This document shows positions 22,492 through 34,173 of a DNA stretch of 64,000 nt, piece by piece (positions within the stretch are counted from its first letter, which is position 1; every line of letters starts with the position of its first letter). A program made the position numbers and the translations under genes. The notes below the pieces were generated by a model that saw only the letters and a list, made by a program, of their open reading frames with translations, ran no database searches and had not been told where the DNA came from. This stretch comes from Strongyloides papillosus (taxonomy: Eukaryota > Nematoda > Chromadorea > Rhabditida > Strongyloididae). Location of the stretch: positions 1-64,000 of the forward strand of contig SRSI01000009.1 in the NCBI GenBank assembly GCA_005656395.1, read 5' to 3'.

Positions 22492-24555
22492 ATGCTATCA
22501 GATACACAAAAAGTCCATAATATTCGTAGAAATATAAATCGAATAAGAAAATCATTTAAAAGTGGAGTAAGTTTAACATTTTATAATTCTACTTATCTTT
22601 AGGCAACACAACTATCTACACAAATCCGTGAAGAAGCAATTCAGTCATTACAATCAGTTCGTAAAGTTCCTAAATGGGTACAATTATTACATAAAATTTA
22701 TCATGAGTACGGTTTAAAACATATTTGCTTAATACTAATCCTTGTTGCATATCAATTTTTGGGTGCAGCTATTTTTTATTTTTGTGAAGTATCTTATGAT
22801 GAAAATAAAGAAAATACATGGATTGAAGATATTAAAGTAAATAGAACAAGACTAATAAATGACATCATTCCTAGTTTATTTAACAATACTGAATATTTAT
22901 TTTTCTTAACTGAAAATCAAACAAAGTCTGTTTTTTGGCAATTAAATAAGAAGTTAGTAGATTATGAAAAACAATTAGGAATAAAGTATACAGATCAAAA
23001 AATAAAATGGGATTTTTGGAATGCAATGTTATATGCACAAACAATTTGTACAACAATTGGATATGGATTTACTTATACTAATACAACATTAGGAAAAATT
23101 GCAACAATTCTTTATGCAATATTAGGGATTCCTTTAGTTCTTAGTGTATTAGATGATTTTGGTAAAGTCTTAACAAAATTTTTAAAATATCCATGGCTTC
23201 AATTTAAATGTGGATGCAGGAGAGCATTTAGATATTTTACAAAACAAACGATGGAGGAGATAAAAAAGTTAGATGCTGAAGATAAACTATATTTAGAGGT
23301 ATTTGATATGCCAATAATAGTTGCAATTGGAATTGTTGTAGCATGGATTTTTATTTGTAGTGCAACATTTTGTATTTGGGAAAGAGATTGGGATTATTTT
23401 GTAGCATTTTATTTTTTCTTTATCTCTCTAAGTACAATTGGATTAGGTGATATAAAACCAACACAACCAAAATATTTATCAATATTATTTATTTATATAA
23501 TAATTGGATTATCATTAGTATCAATGTGTATCAACTTAATACAATCAAAAATAGAAAAAACATATGAATTACGTTCACGCTCACGTACAGAATGCTCGTT
23601 GCAAGAAAGTAGTAATTTTGATCCAAATAATAATAACAATAATCTTTTATGTATTAGAAATATCAGAAGAGGTAGTTCATTAGGAGTTTTTAAAAGTAAC
23701 GAAGGAAGTAATTATTCTTTATGTAGAGAACAGATACAATCATTGTTAAATAACAAACGTAAAATTAATAAGGGAGTGCAAACATTACTATCGTTTCCAA
23801 ACTACACTTGTAGTACAAATATTGTTAAATCAGTAGATCAAGAACATATAAAATACGTACCAAAAAGTTTATCAATTGAGGATGTAGTGAAATTAATAGG
23901 TAATGATGAAGGAAGCATATTTTTACTATCAGATGGTGAGCATGATGATAATAATTTTAATGACGACTATGAAAATAATAAAAATGACTCTGAAAATCAT
24001 ATTGTAATCTCAAGAAGTTTTGATATTAATTTTTCACCAATACTTAACTTAGATAAATATTCGATTCCATTATCAACGAAAATTGGAAATAGAATGCCGA
24101 CACTCCATGAATTAGAGGTAATTGAAGAAATAGAGGATAACATACTATTACAAAATTTGATTCCTAAAAATGATGAATCACCTACTTTTCCCCAAAATTT
24201 AGTTCATTTTCGATCTCGACTTTCATTAATACCAGAGCAAAAATCAATTATTTCAGACGAATCATCATTTACCTCAAATAATGATAAAACAGAGGATGAT
24301 ACATCAGATAAAGAAATTGAATCTATAAATGAACCAGTAATAAAATATCCTGATTCACAACCTATCTCATCAGATGGAAATAATCTTTCAACTTCTAGGT
24401 CATTATCAAAATTTTTTAAATCAATTTTTTATTCAAATTATTCATTAAACAAATCATCTTCAAATGTTGAGGATATAAGAAATAAATATGATGATGAAGG
24501 AAATAATACTGAAAATAGTAGTAGTATGACAAGTTTAAAAGTTGATAAAAGATAA
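22492..24555 (+). CDS. TWK-type two-pore-domain potassium channel
   Basis: Exon 1 (22492-22566) and exon 2 (22603-24555), split by a 36-nt intron, give 675 residues. The layout is that of K2P channels. M1 is about residues 60-85 (HICLILILVAYQFLGAAIFYF), followed by a large extracellular loop with NxT glycosylation sites. Pore loop 1 carries TTIGYG (175-180). M2 contains ILYAILGIPLVL, M3 contains VAIGIVVAWIFIC, pore loop 2 carries STIGLGD (302-308), and M4 ends at about residue 340. A long, Ser/Asn/Asp/Glu-rich cytoplasmic tail follows. These channels carry background K+ current and set resting potential in neurons and muscle. The 3' part of this gene, from 23253, was copied downstream twice as non-functional fragments, each next to an acid phosphatase. 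Confidence 0.93.
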
Positions 24556-24903
24556 TATTGAAGTACCAAATTATTTTAATAATATGTTTTTTTCTGTTAT
24601 TTTGTTAATAAAAATTATAAATGGCATATGTTTAACGTAAAAGTTGAACTAAAAACATCATTTTATGAAGCTTTGTATGATATTATTTAAATTATCTTCA
24701 ACTTATTAATTTTTCGCTATTAAACATCATAATTAAATATTATATATTTTTCTTAGTTATTTATAACTAAACATTTGTCATTAAATACGAAATGAGTTAG
24801 TTAGTCTAATAAAAATATTTATAAATTATTATTTAATATATATAAAAAAATTAAATAAGTCTTATATAATAATTTGGCTACTTTTTAATAATTTGCAAAA
24901 TTT
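24556..24903. other. intergenic between convergent genes
   Basis: Shared 3' flank of the channel gene (+) and acid phosphatase A (-). Equivalent flanks recur in the other two units; no gene is present. Confidence 0.55.
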
Positions 24904-26085
24904 CTAAACGGCAGTACAATGATCCTGTGGATAATGTTGTAAATATGCACTTGCACCATTCTCAAAATCGTCTAAACTACATTTATCTTGATTTATGCAC
25001 CCTCTAATTAAATGCGTTACAGGAGTAAAATCTCCATAAGCGTTATTGGCGTAAAGAAGTTTTATATAATAGTTTCTATTTTCATCTTTCCATAATTCTA
25101 ATAAAAATGATGCTGCAAAATCTATAAGACCTTGTCCCATAATTTTAACTTTTGCACCTAATACATTTGCAAAGGATATTAAAGTAGTGTGATGGGCTGA
25201 ATAAGCAATGTACTTCTCAATTTTTCCATTATTTTTTATTGTTTTCATATTGTCAATCATTTGCCAAACTAGATGTCCACCTTTTAAACTAATTAATTCT
25301 GTGTCTTCTGGTAAACCAAAACCAGCACACCCGTAACTATAATTTACCGAACTATTAACAAATGATTCCATTTGCTTAAAAATATCATCTGTAACCCATG
25401 ATGGTTGAGAATAGTTAAAATACTTTTCTACACGTATAGTAACATAAAGTGTTTCTAATGACTTATAATCGGTAATATTTACTCCTGAATGTAAAGTCAA
25501 ATAATCAAATAGCGATGAAAAAGTATTTTCAAAAATTAAAAATTGTTTTCTCTGAAGCCTCTCATCTGATAGTTGATAAAGTCTGGGACAATAAAAAGTA
25601 GGATTTAACAGATTGTCATCTGTATCATTTACTGTATGAACTGGTATTGGTGTCCATGGACTAGGCCAATTACCATCAGGATATGTATTTTTAGATTCAC
25701 TAAACATTCCAGCCAGATTAGAATATGCTGACACCAGAGCTCTATTGACATCTGTACTTCTAACGTATATTTCACCAACATTGTAACTTTTATTTATAAG
25801 TTTATATTCTTCTCCATATCTTTGCATCAATCTTTTTCCTAAATCGTAATGTTGACGCATTCCTAGAGGTGTTAATTCACCCAATGGAACTGGCCAATCG
25901 TTCTTATGTGGATCATAATCAAAAATTACCTCTGGTGATCTTGCACCATGTCTCCATAACTAAAAAAGTATATTTTTATAGTTTTACTATAGTCAAGTTA
26001 AACTTACAACTTGAACACCTAAAAGAGTATCATCTCCCTTATTAGTAGAAAAGCAAAATAAGGCTAACAGTAGGCCTACTAACAT
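24904..26085 (-). CDS. secreted histidine acid phosphatase, copy A, catalytic Asp lost
   Basis: Exon 1 (26085-26008) and exon 2 (25959-24904), with a 48-nt intron, give 377 residues. The start at 26085 is fixed because an in-frame stop lies upstream; it opens a signal-like MLVGLLLALFCFSTNKG. The branch-2 histidine phosphatase motif is intact: LWRHGARSPEV (R29, H30, R33), followed by GELTPLGMRQHYDLGKRL and YVRSTDVNRAL. The second catalytic motif, normally HD, reads AYSAHHTTLISF: H282 is kept but Asp, the usual proton donor, is His (codon CAC instead of GAC). Copies B and C keep HD. Activity is therefore probably low or altered. Family members hydrolyse phosphomonoesters outside the cell or in lysosomes. 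About 94% identical to copy B (18 differences in 326 residues compared). Confidence 0.88.
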
Positions 26086-26358
26086 CACTATTATAACATT
26101 CAGACAGAAAAAATTACGTAATTTATAGGGTTTAATTAACTGATAAAATTTATCTAAATATAAAATGAAGATTAATTATTTTCTTGGTACCGTATTGATA
26201 AGTTTAGAATCTTTTATAATTAATCACGTATTAAAGTAGTAAAATGTAAATATTAGCGTATAGTAAAATGTTTAAAATTAAATTTTATTGTACTTTAATT
26301 ATTGTAGTTGAAAAAATAAATAAGATCAAAGAACCAATTATTTATAATCATTATGAGA

Positions 26359-26866
26359 ATGATAAGAAATTTAACATTTCCATTACCATTTTTTAAATTT
26401 GTCTCCATCAAAGAATGTGAAAAATTAATGATAATTCAAACATTATTTAAACATGGGGGAATATTAACCTATAAAAACATATCCAAATTATCCTCTTAAT
26501 TTAAAATCTTTAAAAATGTCTTCTAGATCAATAACAGAAATAGAAAATATCAACATTTTACACAAGGACAAAAATTAAGAAGCGTTATATAGAGGAATTA
26601 AAATTTCTATGTAACCAATAAAATGTTCGTGAAGTAAATCATTTCTTATACACAATGGATTTTCAATTTTAACTTTTGTAGATTGAAATTGAAAGTGAAA
26701 ATGATAATACATGTCTGTAAAATTCTTATGCAAACTTCTGCGGTTATATTCGGATGAGAACAGAACATTCTTAAATATGATTAACGATTTATCATTTAAT
26801 GTGTTAATAGTACCAATCAAGACTGATTCAAATTATTTTTACATGGTCCGTTTACGAAACAAAAAA
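26359..26866 (+). pseudogene. 5' fragment of the divergent phosphatase, unit 1
   Basis: Head-to-head with copy A. It starts ATGATAAGAAATTTA like the full copy at 35630 and follows it through the region of TLFKHGGILTYK, SSRSITEIEN and YQHFTQGQKLR, with many frameshifts and stops. It ends at the duplication join near 26866 where TWK channel sequence begins. The 3' two-thirds of the gene are absent. Confidence 0.75.
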
Positions 26867-27683
26867 TAAAGGAAAAAAAATTATATGCTTAAAATAAATT
26901 ACATTTAGAGGTATTTGACATGGCAATAATAGTTGCAATTGAAGTTGTTGTAGCATGGATTTTTAAATGTAGTGCAATATTTTGTATTTTGGAACGAGAC
27001 TGAAATTATTTTGTAGCCTTTTATTTTTTCTTTATATTTTTAAGGAAAATCTAAACTTTTTCATAGGTAGACTTTATATATGTAGACTCTACCCATATTT
27101 TTAAAAATAGGTAGGGCTTTATTTTTCTCATTGTAATTTCAGGAAATTTTAATATTAATTTTCTACGAATAATTAAGTTTGATAAATATTCGATTCTACT
27201 ATCGACAATAATTGGGAATAGAATGCCAACACTTCATGAATAGGAGGTAATTGAGAAAATAGATGATAAAATATCAATACAAAATATGATTTCTAAAAAT
27301 GGTCAACTACCTTTTTTCATTAAAATTTATTTCATTTTAGATCTCGACTTTCATTAATACCAGAGCGAAAATCAATTATTTCAGATGAATCATAATTTAC
27401 CTCAAATAATTATAAGACAGAAAATTATATGCCGGATAAAGCAGTTGAATTTATTAATGATTCAGCAATATAACATTCTGATTCACAACCTATCTCATCA
27501 GATGGAAATAATCGTTCAATTTCTAGGTCATTATCAAAATTTTTTAAATCAATTTTTTATTCAAATTTTCCATTAAACAAATCATCTTCAAATGTTGAGG
27601 ATATAAGGAATAAATATGGAGATGAAGGAAATAATACTGAAAATAGTAGTGGTATGACAAGTTTAAAAGTTGATAAAAAATAA
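26867..27683 (+). pseudogene. TWK channel 3' fragment, unit 2
   Basis: Starts inside the M2-M3 linker (LYLEVFDM), keeps a degraded M3 (IVAIEVVVAWIFKCSA), then lacks about 590 bp of the parent including pore 2 and M4. In their place is about 90 bp of unrelated sequence with an inverted repeat (CTACCCATATTTTTAAAAATAGGTAG). Parent similarity resumes at the tail (FDINF, KYSI, PTLHE) and ends at the equivalent stop at 27681-27683. Internal stops include a TAG in the LHELEV region. The open frame at 27385-27576 is an off-frame read of this fragment. Confidence 0.85.
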
Positions 27684-27898
27684 TATTGAAATAACAAATT
27701 ATTTTAATAGTATGTTTTTTTCTGTTATTTTGTTAATAAAAATTATAAATGGCATATGTTTAAAGTAAAAGTTGAACTAAAAACATATTTTATGAAGCTT
27801 GGCATGAATCTATTTTTTTATTATCTCCAACTTATTAATCTTTCATTACTAAACATCATAGTTAAATAGTAGATTTTTTCTTATTATTTTTAACTAAA

Positions 27899-28077
27899 AT
27901 AAGAAATTGAATATTAAAATTATTAATTTGATTAAATAATTTCTTATATGATAATTTATTGTCTATAAATAGTATTGAATTTTAGAAATAAATAAGCTTT
28001 AAAGACATTTGGTGTAGTTTTCTTCTATTTTCAATTGTTTCCGACTAGGGAGGCCCAATAAACCTTTTAAATTTACT
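27899..28077 (+). repeat. 5' long terminal repeat
   Basis: Left LTR of 179 bp, starting ATAAGAAATT and ending AAATTTACT. It contains TATAAATAG (about 27962), a possible TATA box, and AATAAA further on (28058), a possible polyadenylation signal. Confidence 0.9.
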
Positions 28078-28102
28078 GGACAAGGACATTTGGTTTCTTT
28101 AT

Positions 28103-30649
28103 ATGTTGGAGCATTTGGAGGAGCTAGGAGAAACTCTACCTGACACTGTTAGCAAGGATCGCTTTAAAGTCTACCTGGAAGTAGTGAAAAGTCTTTCGGA
28201 GGGTAAGGACTGGGATATTTCACTGGAGAAACAGGAGGCTGTGTTTGCATTGTATAAGAAAAATCAGGATCGTGACTTTGGTAAGAAGGCTGTGATTAAA
28301 AGTCTTGTGGAGCACCTGGAGAGTCTGTTGGGTCCTGTTAAGTTAGAAATGAGTTCTTCTGGATCGAAGATGACATCATATAATTACAGTTGTATGGGTA
28401 TTATTGATGCTTTCGATGGAGATAATTTCTCTTGTTTTTTGAAAAAGTTTGAGGCTGTAGTGAGCTTGGTGCCTGCTGATGGCAGTGATATTGATAGTAA
28501 GGTGAAAGCAAAGTTGTTGGTTTCAAAGTTGAGTCCAAGTGTTATTGAGAGGCTTCTTAAGTTCTCAAATGTGGACCTAGATAATTATAAACAACTGATT
28601 GGTGCTTTGAAGGATTTGTATCGTGAAAAAGCGATGAGTACTGTTACTGTTAGAATGAAATTGACTTCTTTGAAGAGAGGTGATTTCAGGTCAATTGAAG
28701 AGTATGGTAAAGAAATTATTAAATTGGCTGAATTGTTGTATTCTGATTCCAAAACTGAAGAAAGAGATAAGATGGTTACTGGAGAATTATGTGCGAAATT
28801 TGGTCCTTCTTATCTTACTGCTTGTGAAAATAATGCTCAGTGGATTCCTGAGGAAGTCTTGGAGATGATTGTTGCCAGGGAAAAAAGGCACAATTTTGGT
28901 ATGAATACAGAAAAACGTAGACCAATGAATAATAGAGAAGGAAAAAATGATGTAAGAAAATGTTGGAACTGTGGTGAAGAGGGTCATGAACGTAGAAATT
29001 GTAACGCGAATGTTGCTTCCAATGCTAGCATGGAAGTTAGATCTTCAAATAAGGTATATATCAAAGGTCAACTGGTTGGTAATTCCAAAGTGTGTTTTGT
29101 TGATTCTGGAGCAGATGGTTCTCTGATGGATTATGACACTTATTTGGAATTGATGACTTGGGGTATTGAAATGACACCATGTGAATCGCTAATTTATTGG
29201 GGTGATATTTGTGAAGTTAATCGTATTAGAATATTGGGTATTGTCAATGTTGGTATGAAGTTCAATGAGAAAGGAAAATTGTTTCCATTTGAATTCAATG
29301 TAGTTGAAAATTCTGAAGTTATGAAATCATTGAAATGTAACATGGTAATTGGTGGTGATAATCTTTCAAAGTATGAATATGTGCAAAATTTGAAACAAAG
29401 ATTTGTGTCTATTGATGGTGAAAGAATTAATTTATTGAGATACCAAGGATCTGATAAAATGGTTAATGTCTCCATGGGGAATGACTTGAATGCTTTGAAT
29501 GTCACGTTGAATGTTTTTAGTGAGAGAAATTCATCAACTGTCAAGGATAAATTTTGGAAAGAATTACCTTTGTTGAAAGTAAAGAATAGAGAGGAACGAT
29601 GTACCTTTGAATGTCCAAAGATTTCTTTCGAAGCTGATTGTGCTCCGCCGAAGTTTACAGGAGGTTTCATTAATGCCGAAAAACAACAATGTATAGAAGA
29701 ACATACTGATGGATTGACAGAGCAAAAGGTCTTAATTTCAGGTGATTTTTCTGTTATGGCTGCTTACTTGACTGATCAATTGGAAAATAAAGCTGACGTT
29801 ATTGAGACGCCTGAATTATCAAAGGCTTTTGATAATTCAAAATCACTGGTATTGAAATGTGATGCTTCTTGTAGTGATGTTGGTTCAATGCTACCCCAAA
29901 ATTTCTTGGTGAATGATGAGTGGAAGTTATTACCAATTGCCTTTTGGAGTAAGGGAATGCAATCGTCACGTTCATGTTTGTCTGCTGATTATTTGAGTCG
30001 CGGTGATGAAACTGATGGTTGTTCGACTATGTGTGCCATCACTAAGAGAGAAGTTTTGATGTTTATGGTAAAGTCATTCTTAAAAGATGGTAAGAAGAAG
30101 AAAGTTAATCCTTTTGATAAACGTTTAGCTGATAATTTAATTTTGGAACCTGATGAAACTATGTATTGGAAGATTAATCTGATCAATCGTCCAGCTTTCA
30201 AAGTGCCTTGGATTTTGCTCCGGGAGAGATTGTCATTGATGAAAGAAAGACATATGCAAGGACACTTCTCAGCTGATAATGGTATTGCTAATTTGAAACA
30301 GTTAAAATTCTGGATATTTATGTATTTGGATTATAAGAATTGTATTGGAACTTGTATGATATGTCAGAAAGAAATTGTTCACAAGTTAGCAAAGTTGAAG
30401 AGTCACGTTGTCAAGGAAACTTCAAGACTTTTTGAAATGATTAATTTAGATTTGTGTGGTCCTTTGTCTTGTACTGTCAATGAAAATTTACACTTGCTGA
30501 ATATTGTCGATGATTTTACTTGTTTTTGGTTATGTTTTCCTGGGAATAGTACATTAACTACATCTGTATTAGAGAAATTTATCTTAGTTATATCAATGTT
30601 TAGCAGTCTTGATAAAATAAGGGTGAATGATGCAGATGAAATTAGCTAA
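28103..30649 (+). CDS. retrotransposon gag-protease-(RNase H)-integrase polyprotein lacking reverse transcriptase
   Basis: An uninterrupted 848-residue ORF starts 25 bases after the 5' LTR. Gag is at about 95-265. A CCHC zinc knuckle (CWNCGEEGHERRNC) lies at 287-300. The aspartic protease active site VDSGAD is at 333-338. At 585-595 KCDASCSDVGSML matches the start of Ty3/gypsy RNase H, and SADYLSR (627-633) matches its end, with most of the domain missing between. The integrase zinc finger is H717, H721, C751, C754, followed by core residues D783 (NLDLCGP) and D843 (NDADE), where the ORF stops. The whole reverse transcriptase (including any YxDD box) and the integrase C-terminus are absent. 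Codon use is richer in G than in neighbouring genes. Despite large deletions the frame has stayed open, which could mean recent loss or mobilisation of this derivative by a complete relative. Confidence 0.88.
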   Translation: MLEHLEELGETLPDTVSKDRFKVYLEVVKSLSEGKDWDISLEKQEAVFALYKKNQDRDFGKKAVIKSLVEHLESLLGPVKLEMSSSGSKMTSYNYSCMGIIDAFDGDNFSCFLKKFEAVVSLVPADGSDIDSKVKAKLLVSKLSPSVIERLLKFSNVDLDNYKQLIGALKDLYREKAMSTVTVRMKLTSLKRGDFRSIEEYGKEIIKLAELLYSDSKTEERDKMVTGELCAKFGPSYLTACENNAQWIPEEVLEMIVAREKRHNFGMNTEKRRPMNNREGKNDVRKCWNCGEEGHERRNCNANVASNASMEVRSSNKVYIKGQLVGNSKVCFVDSGADGSLMDYDTYLELMTWGIEMTPCESLIYWGDICEVNRIRILGIVNVGMKFNEKGKLFPFEFNVVENSEVMKSLKCNMVIGGDNLSKYEYVQNLKQRFVSIDGERINLLRYQGSDKMVNVSMGNDLNALNVTLNVFSERNSSTVKDKFWKELPLLKVKNREERCTFECPKISFEADCAPPKFTGGFINAEKQQCIEEHTDGLTEQKVLISGDFSVMAAYLTDQLENKADVIETPELSKAFDNSKSLVLKCDASCSDVGSMLPQNFLVNDEWKLLPIAFWSKGMQSSRSCLSADYLSRGDETDGCSTMCAITKREVLMFMVKSFLKDGKKKKVNPFDKRLADNLILEPDETMYWKINLINRPAFKVPWILLRERLSLMKERHMQGHFSADNGIANLKQLKFWIFMYLDYKNCIGTCMICQKEIVHKLAKLKSHVVKETSRLFEMINLDLCGPLSCTVNENLHLLNIVDDFTCFWLCFPGNSTLTTSVLEKFILVISMFSSLDKIRVNDADEIS

Positions 30650-30676
30650 AGAAGATGGAAAATTTTGGGTGGAGGA

Positions 30677-30855
30677 ATAAGAAATTCAATATTAAAATTA
30701 TTAATTTGATTAAATAATTTCTTATATGATAATTTATTGTCTATAAATAGTATTGAATTTTAGAAATAAATAAGCTTTAAAGACATTTGGTGTAGTTTTC
30801 TTCTATTTTCAATTGTTTCCGACTAGGGAGGCCCAATAAACCTTTTAAATTTACT
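30677..30855 (+). repeat. 3' long terminal repeat
   Basis: Right LTR, 179 bp, identical to the left one except for C in place of G at position 11. It is preceded by the purine tract TGGGTGGAGGA and followed directly by the CTAAA target duplicate. Confidence 0.9.
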
Positions 30856-30992
30856 CTAAACATTTGTTATTAAGTATGAAATGAGTTAGTTAGTCTAATA
30901 AGAATATTTATAAATAATTGTTAAATATATATAAAAAAATTTAATAAGTCTTATATAATAATTTGGCTACTTTTTAATAATTTAAAAAATTT

Positions 30993-32180
30993 CTAAACGG
31001 CAGTACAATGGTCCTGTGGATAATGTTGTAAATATGCACTTGCACCATTCTCAAAATCGTCTAAACTACATTTATCTTGATTTATGCACCCTCTAATTAA
31101 ATGCGTTACAGGAGTAAAATCTCCATAAGCGTTATTGGCGTAAAGAAGTTTTATATAATAGCTTCCATTTTCATCTTTCCATAATTCTAATAAAAATGAT
31201 GCTGCAAAATCTATAAGACCTTGTCCCATAATTTTAACTTTTGCTCCTAATACATTTGCAAAGGACATTAAAGTAGTGTCATGGGCAGAATAAGCAATGT
31301 ACTTCTCAATTTTTTTATTATTTTTCATTGTTTTCATATTGTCAATCATTTGCCAAACTAGATGTCCACCTTTTAAACTAATTAATTCTGTGTCTTCTGG
31401 TAAACTAAAACCAGCACACCCGTAACTATAATTTACCGAACTATTAACAAATGATTCCATTTGCTTAAAAATATCATCTGTAACCCATGATGGTTGAGAA
31501 TAGTTAAAATACTTTTCAACTCGTATTGTACCATATAGTTTTTTTAACGACTTATAATTGCTAATATTTGCTCCTGAATGTAGAGTTAAATAATCAAACA
31601 GTGATGAAAATGTATTTTCGAAAATTAAAAATTGTTTTGTCTGAAGCCTTTCATCTGATAATTGATAAAGTCTGGGACAATAAAAAGTAGGATTTAACAG
31701 ATTGTCATCTGTATCAGGTACTGTATGAACTGGTATTGGTGTCCATTGACTAGGCCAATTACTATCTGGATACGTATTTTTAGATTCACTAAACATTCCA
31801 GCTAGATTAGAATATGCTGATGCGAGAGCTCTATTGACATCTGTACTTCTAACATATATTTCACCAACATTGTAACTTTTATTTATAAGTTTATATTCTT
31901 CTCCATATCTTTGCATTAATCTTTTTCCTAAATCATAATGTTGACGCATTCCTAATGGTGTTAATTCACCCAATGGAACTGGCCAATCGTTCTTATGTGG
32001 ATCATAGTCGAAAATTACCTCTGGTGGTCTTGCACTATGTCTCCATAACTAAAAAAATATGTTTTTTTTATAATTTTATTATGTAGAAACTAAACTTACA
32101 ACTTGAACACCTAAAAGAGTATCATCTCCATTAGTAGTTGATAGGTAAAACAATGGTAGTAGTAACGTTGCTAATATCAT
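30993..32180 (-). CDS. secreted histidine acid phosphatase, copy B, RHG changed to RHS
   Basis: Exon 1 (32180-32100) and exon 2 (32048-30993), with a 51-nt intron, give 378 residues. The start at 32180 opens a good signal peptide (MILATLLLPLFYLSTTNG). The first catalytic motif reads LWRHSARPPEV: R and the nucleophile His are kept, but the Gly of RHGxRxP is Ser. The second motif is normal (AYSAHDTTLMSF, H283-D284). YVRSTDVNRAL and the cysteines near the C-terminus (CINQDKC, DHCTAV) match copies A and C. The Gly is almost invariant in the family, so activity may be reduced; the open frame, intact splice sites and signal peptide nevertheless suggest an expressed gene. An LTR element lies about 140 bp beyond its 3' end. 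Confidence 0.87.
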
Positions 32181-32449
32181 TATTATAACATTCAGAGAGA
32201 AAATATTAGGTAATTTTAAGGTTTAAATAACTGATAAAATTTATCTAAACATAAAATGAAGATTAATTATTTTCCTGGTACCGTATTGATAATTTTAAAT
32301 TTCTTTATAGTTAATCACGTCTTAAAATAATTAAATGTAAATATTAGCGTATTGTAAAAAGCTTTAATTTAAACTTTATTGTACTTCAATTAATGTAGTG
32401 GAAAAAATAAATAAGAGCAAAGAACGAATTAATTATAATCTTTGAGAAA

Positions 32450-32966
32450 ATGATAAGAAATTTATTTTTTTTCGCTATCAATTTATATTTTGCTTATATC
32501 AAAGGAATCTGAAAAACTAGTTATTATTCAAACACCGTGGAAACATGGGGAATATTTACCTATACAAATATATCCAAATGATCCTCTTAATTTAAAATCA
32601 CTAGAAACATCTTCTAGATCACTAACAAAAAATGGGAAATATCAACATTTTACTCAAGGGGATAAATTAATGCAACTTTATATAGAGGAATAAAAAAATT
32701 TTTAAGTAACCATTATAACTTTCATGAAGTAAATTTTTTTTTCAAACACAGTGCAGTTTCCATTTTAATTCTTTGAAGACTTAAGTTAAGAGCGGAAATG
32801 ATAATATATGTCTGTAAAATTCTTATGCAAACTTCTGCGGTTATATTCGGATGAGAACAGAACATTCTTAAATATGATTAACGATTTATTATTTAATGTG
32901 TTAATGGTATCAATCAAGATTGATTCAAATTATTTTGATATGGTTCGTTTACGAAACAAAAAATAA
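32450..32966 (+). pseudogene. 5' fragment of the divergent phosphatase, unit 2
   Basis: Head-to-head with copy B and better preserved than the unit 1 fragment. A 67-codon open piece (32490-32693) reads KESEKLVIIQTPWKHGEYLP, then LNLKSLETSSRSLTKNGKYQ, as in the full copy at 35630. The signal-peptide region is frameshifted and the fragment stops at the duplication join near 32966. Confidence 0.8.
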
Positions 32967-33788
32967 AGAAGATAAAAAAATTATATGCTTAAAATAAATT
33001 ATATTTAAAGGTATTTGACATGCCAATAATAGTTGCAATTGAAGTTGTTGAAGCATGGATTTTTAAATGTAGTGCAACATTTTGTATTATGGAACGAGAC
33101 TGAAATTTTTTTGAAGCATTTTATTTTTTCTCTATATTTTTAGGGAAAATCTAAACTTTTTCAATGGTAGACTTAATATATGTAGACTCTACCCATATTT
33201 TTAAAAATAGGTAGGGCTTTATTTTTCTCATTGTAATTTCAGGAAATTTTAATATTAATTTTCTACGAATAATTAAGTTTGATAAATATTCGATTCTACT
33301 ATCGACAATAATTGGGAATAGAATGCCAACACTTCATGAATAGGAGGTAATTGAGAAAATAGATGATAAAATATCAATACAAAATATGATTTCTAAAAAT
33401 GGTCAACTACCTTTTTTCATTAAAACTTATTTCATTTTAGATCTCGACTTTCATTAATACCAGAGCGAAAATCAATTATTTCAGATGAATCATAATTTAC
33501 CTCAAATAATTATAAGACAGAAAATTATATGCCGGATAAAGCAGTTGAATTTATTAATGATTCAGCGATATAACATTCTGATTCACAACCTATCTCATCA
33601 GATGGAAATAATCGTTCAATTTCTAGGTCATTATCAAAATTTTTTAAATCAATTTTTTATTCAAATTTTCCATTAAACAAATCATCTTCAAATGTTGAGG
33701 ATATAAGGAATAAATATGAAGATGAACATGAAGGAAATATACTGAAAATAGTAGTAATATGAAAAGTTTAAAAGTTGATAAAAGATAA
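32967..33788 (+). pseudogene. TWK channel 3' fragment, unit 3
   Basis: Almost the same as the unit 2 fragment: same start in the M2-M3 linker, same loss of about 590 bp, same inserted inverted-repeat segment and same internal stops. It ends at a TAA equivalent to the parent stop (33786-33788). It additionally carries a 6-base insertion and a base deletion near 33725-33740. Confidence 0.85.
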
Positions 33789-34173
33789 TATTGAAGTAAC
33801 AAATTATTTTATTAATACATTTTTTCTGTTATTTTGTTAATAAAAATTATCAATAACATATGTTTTAAAATAAAAGTTGAACTAAAAACATCATTTTATG
33901 AAGCTTTGTATGATATTATTTTTATTACCTTCAACTTATTAATCTTTCATCATTAACATCATAATTAAATAGTAGATTTTTTCTTATTATTTTTAACTAA
34001 ACATTTGTTATTAAATATAAAATGAGTTAGTTAATTTAATAAAAATACTTAAAAATTATTTTTTAATGTATATAAAATAATATATTTAATATGTTTATTA
34101 TGATTTTTAATTTATCTTTAATATTATATAAAATATATTTAATATGGCCACATTTTAATAATTTGCAATATTT

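Larger units (their letters stand above)
27899..30855 (+). mobile_element. young Ty3/gypsy-like LTR retrotransposon, internally deleted
   Basis: Two 179-bp LTRs (27899-28077, 30677-30855) differ at one base (G/C at position 11). The element is flanked by the 5-bp target duplication CTAAA (27894-27898, 30856-30860); the empty site is visible in unit 3 (ACTAAACATTTG near 33998). A TGG-starting primer site candidate overlaps the LTR edge at 28077, and a purine tract (GGGTGGAGGA) ends at 30676. One ORF encodes gag, protease, a remnant of RNase H and part of integrase. The order protease, RNase H, integrase points to Ty3/gypsy. Reverse transcriptase is missing, so it cannot move by itself. Confidence 0.92.

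Noticed and set aside
27385..33676. Two nearly identical 63-codon ORFs (MNHNLPQIIIRQK) at 27385 and 33485 as a small gene family
   Set aside because: They are out-of-frame readings of the duplicated TWK channel tail fragments.
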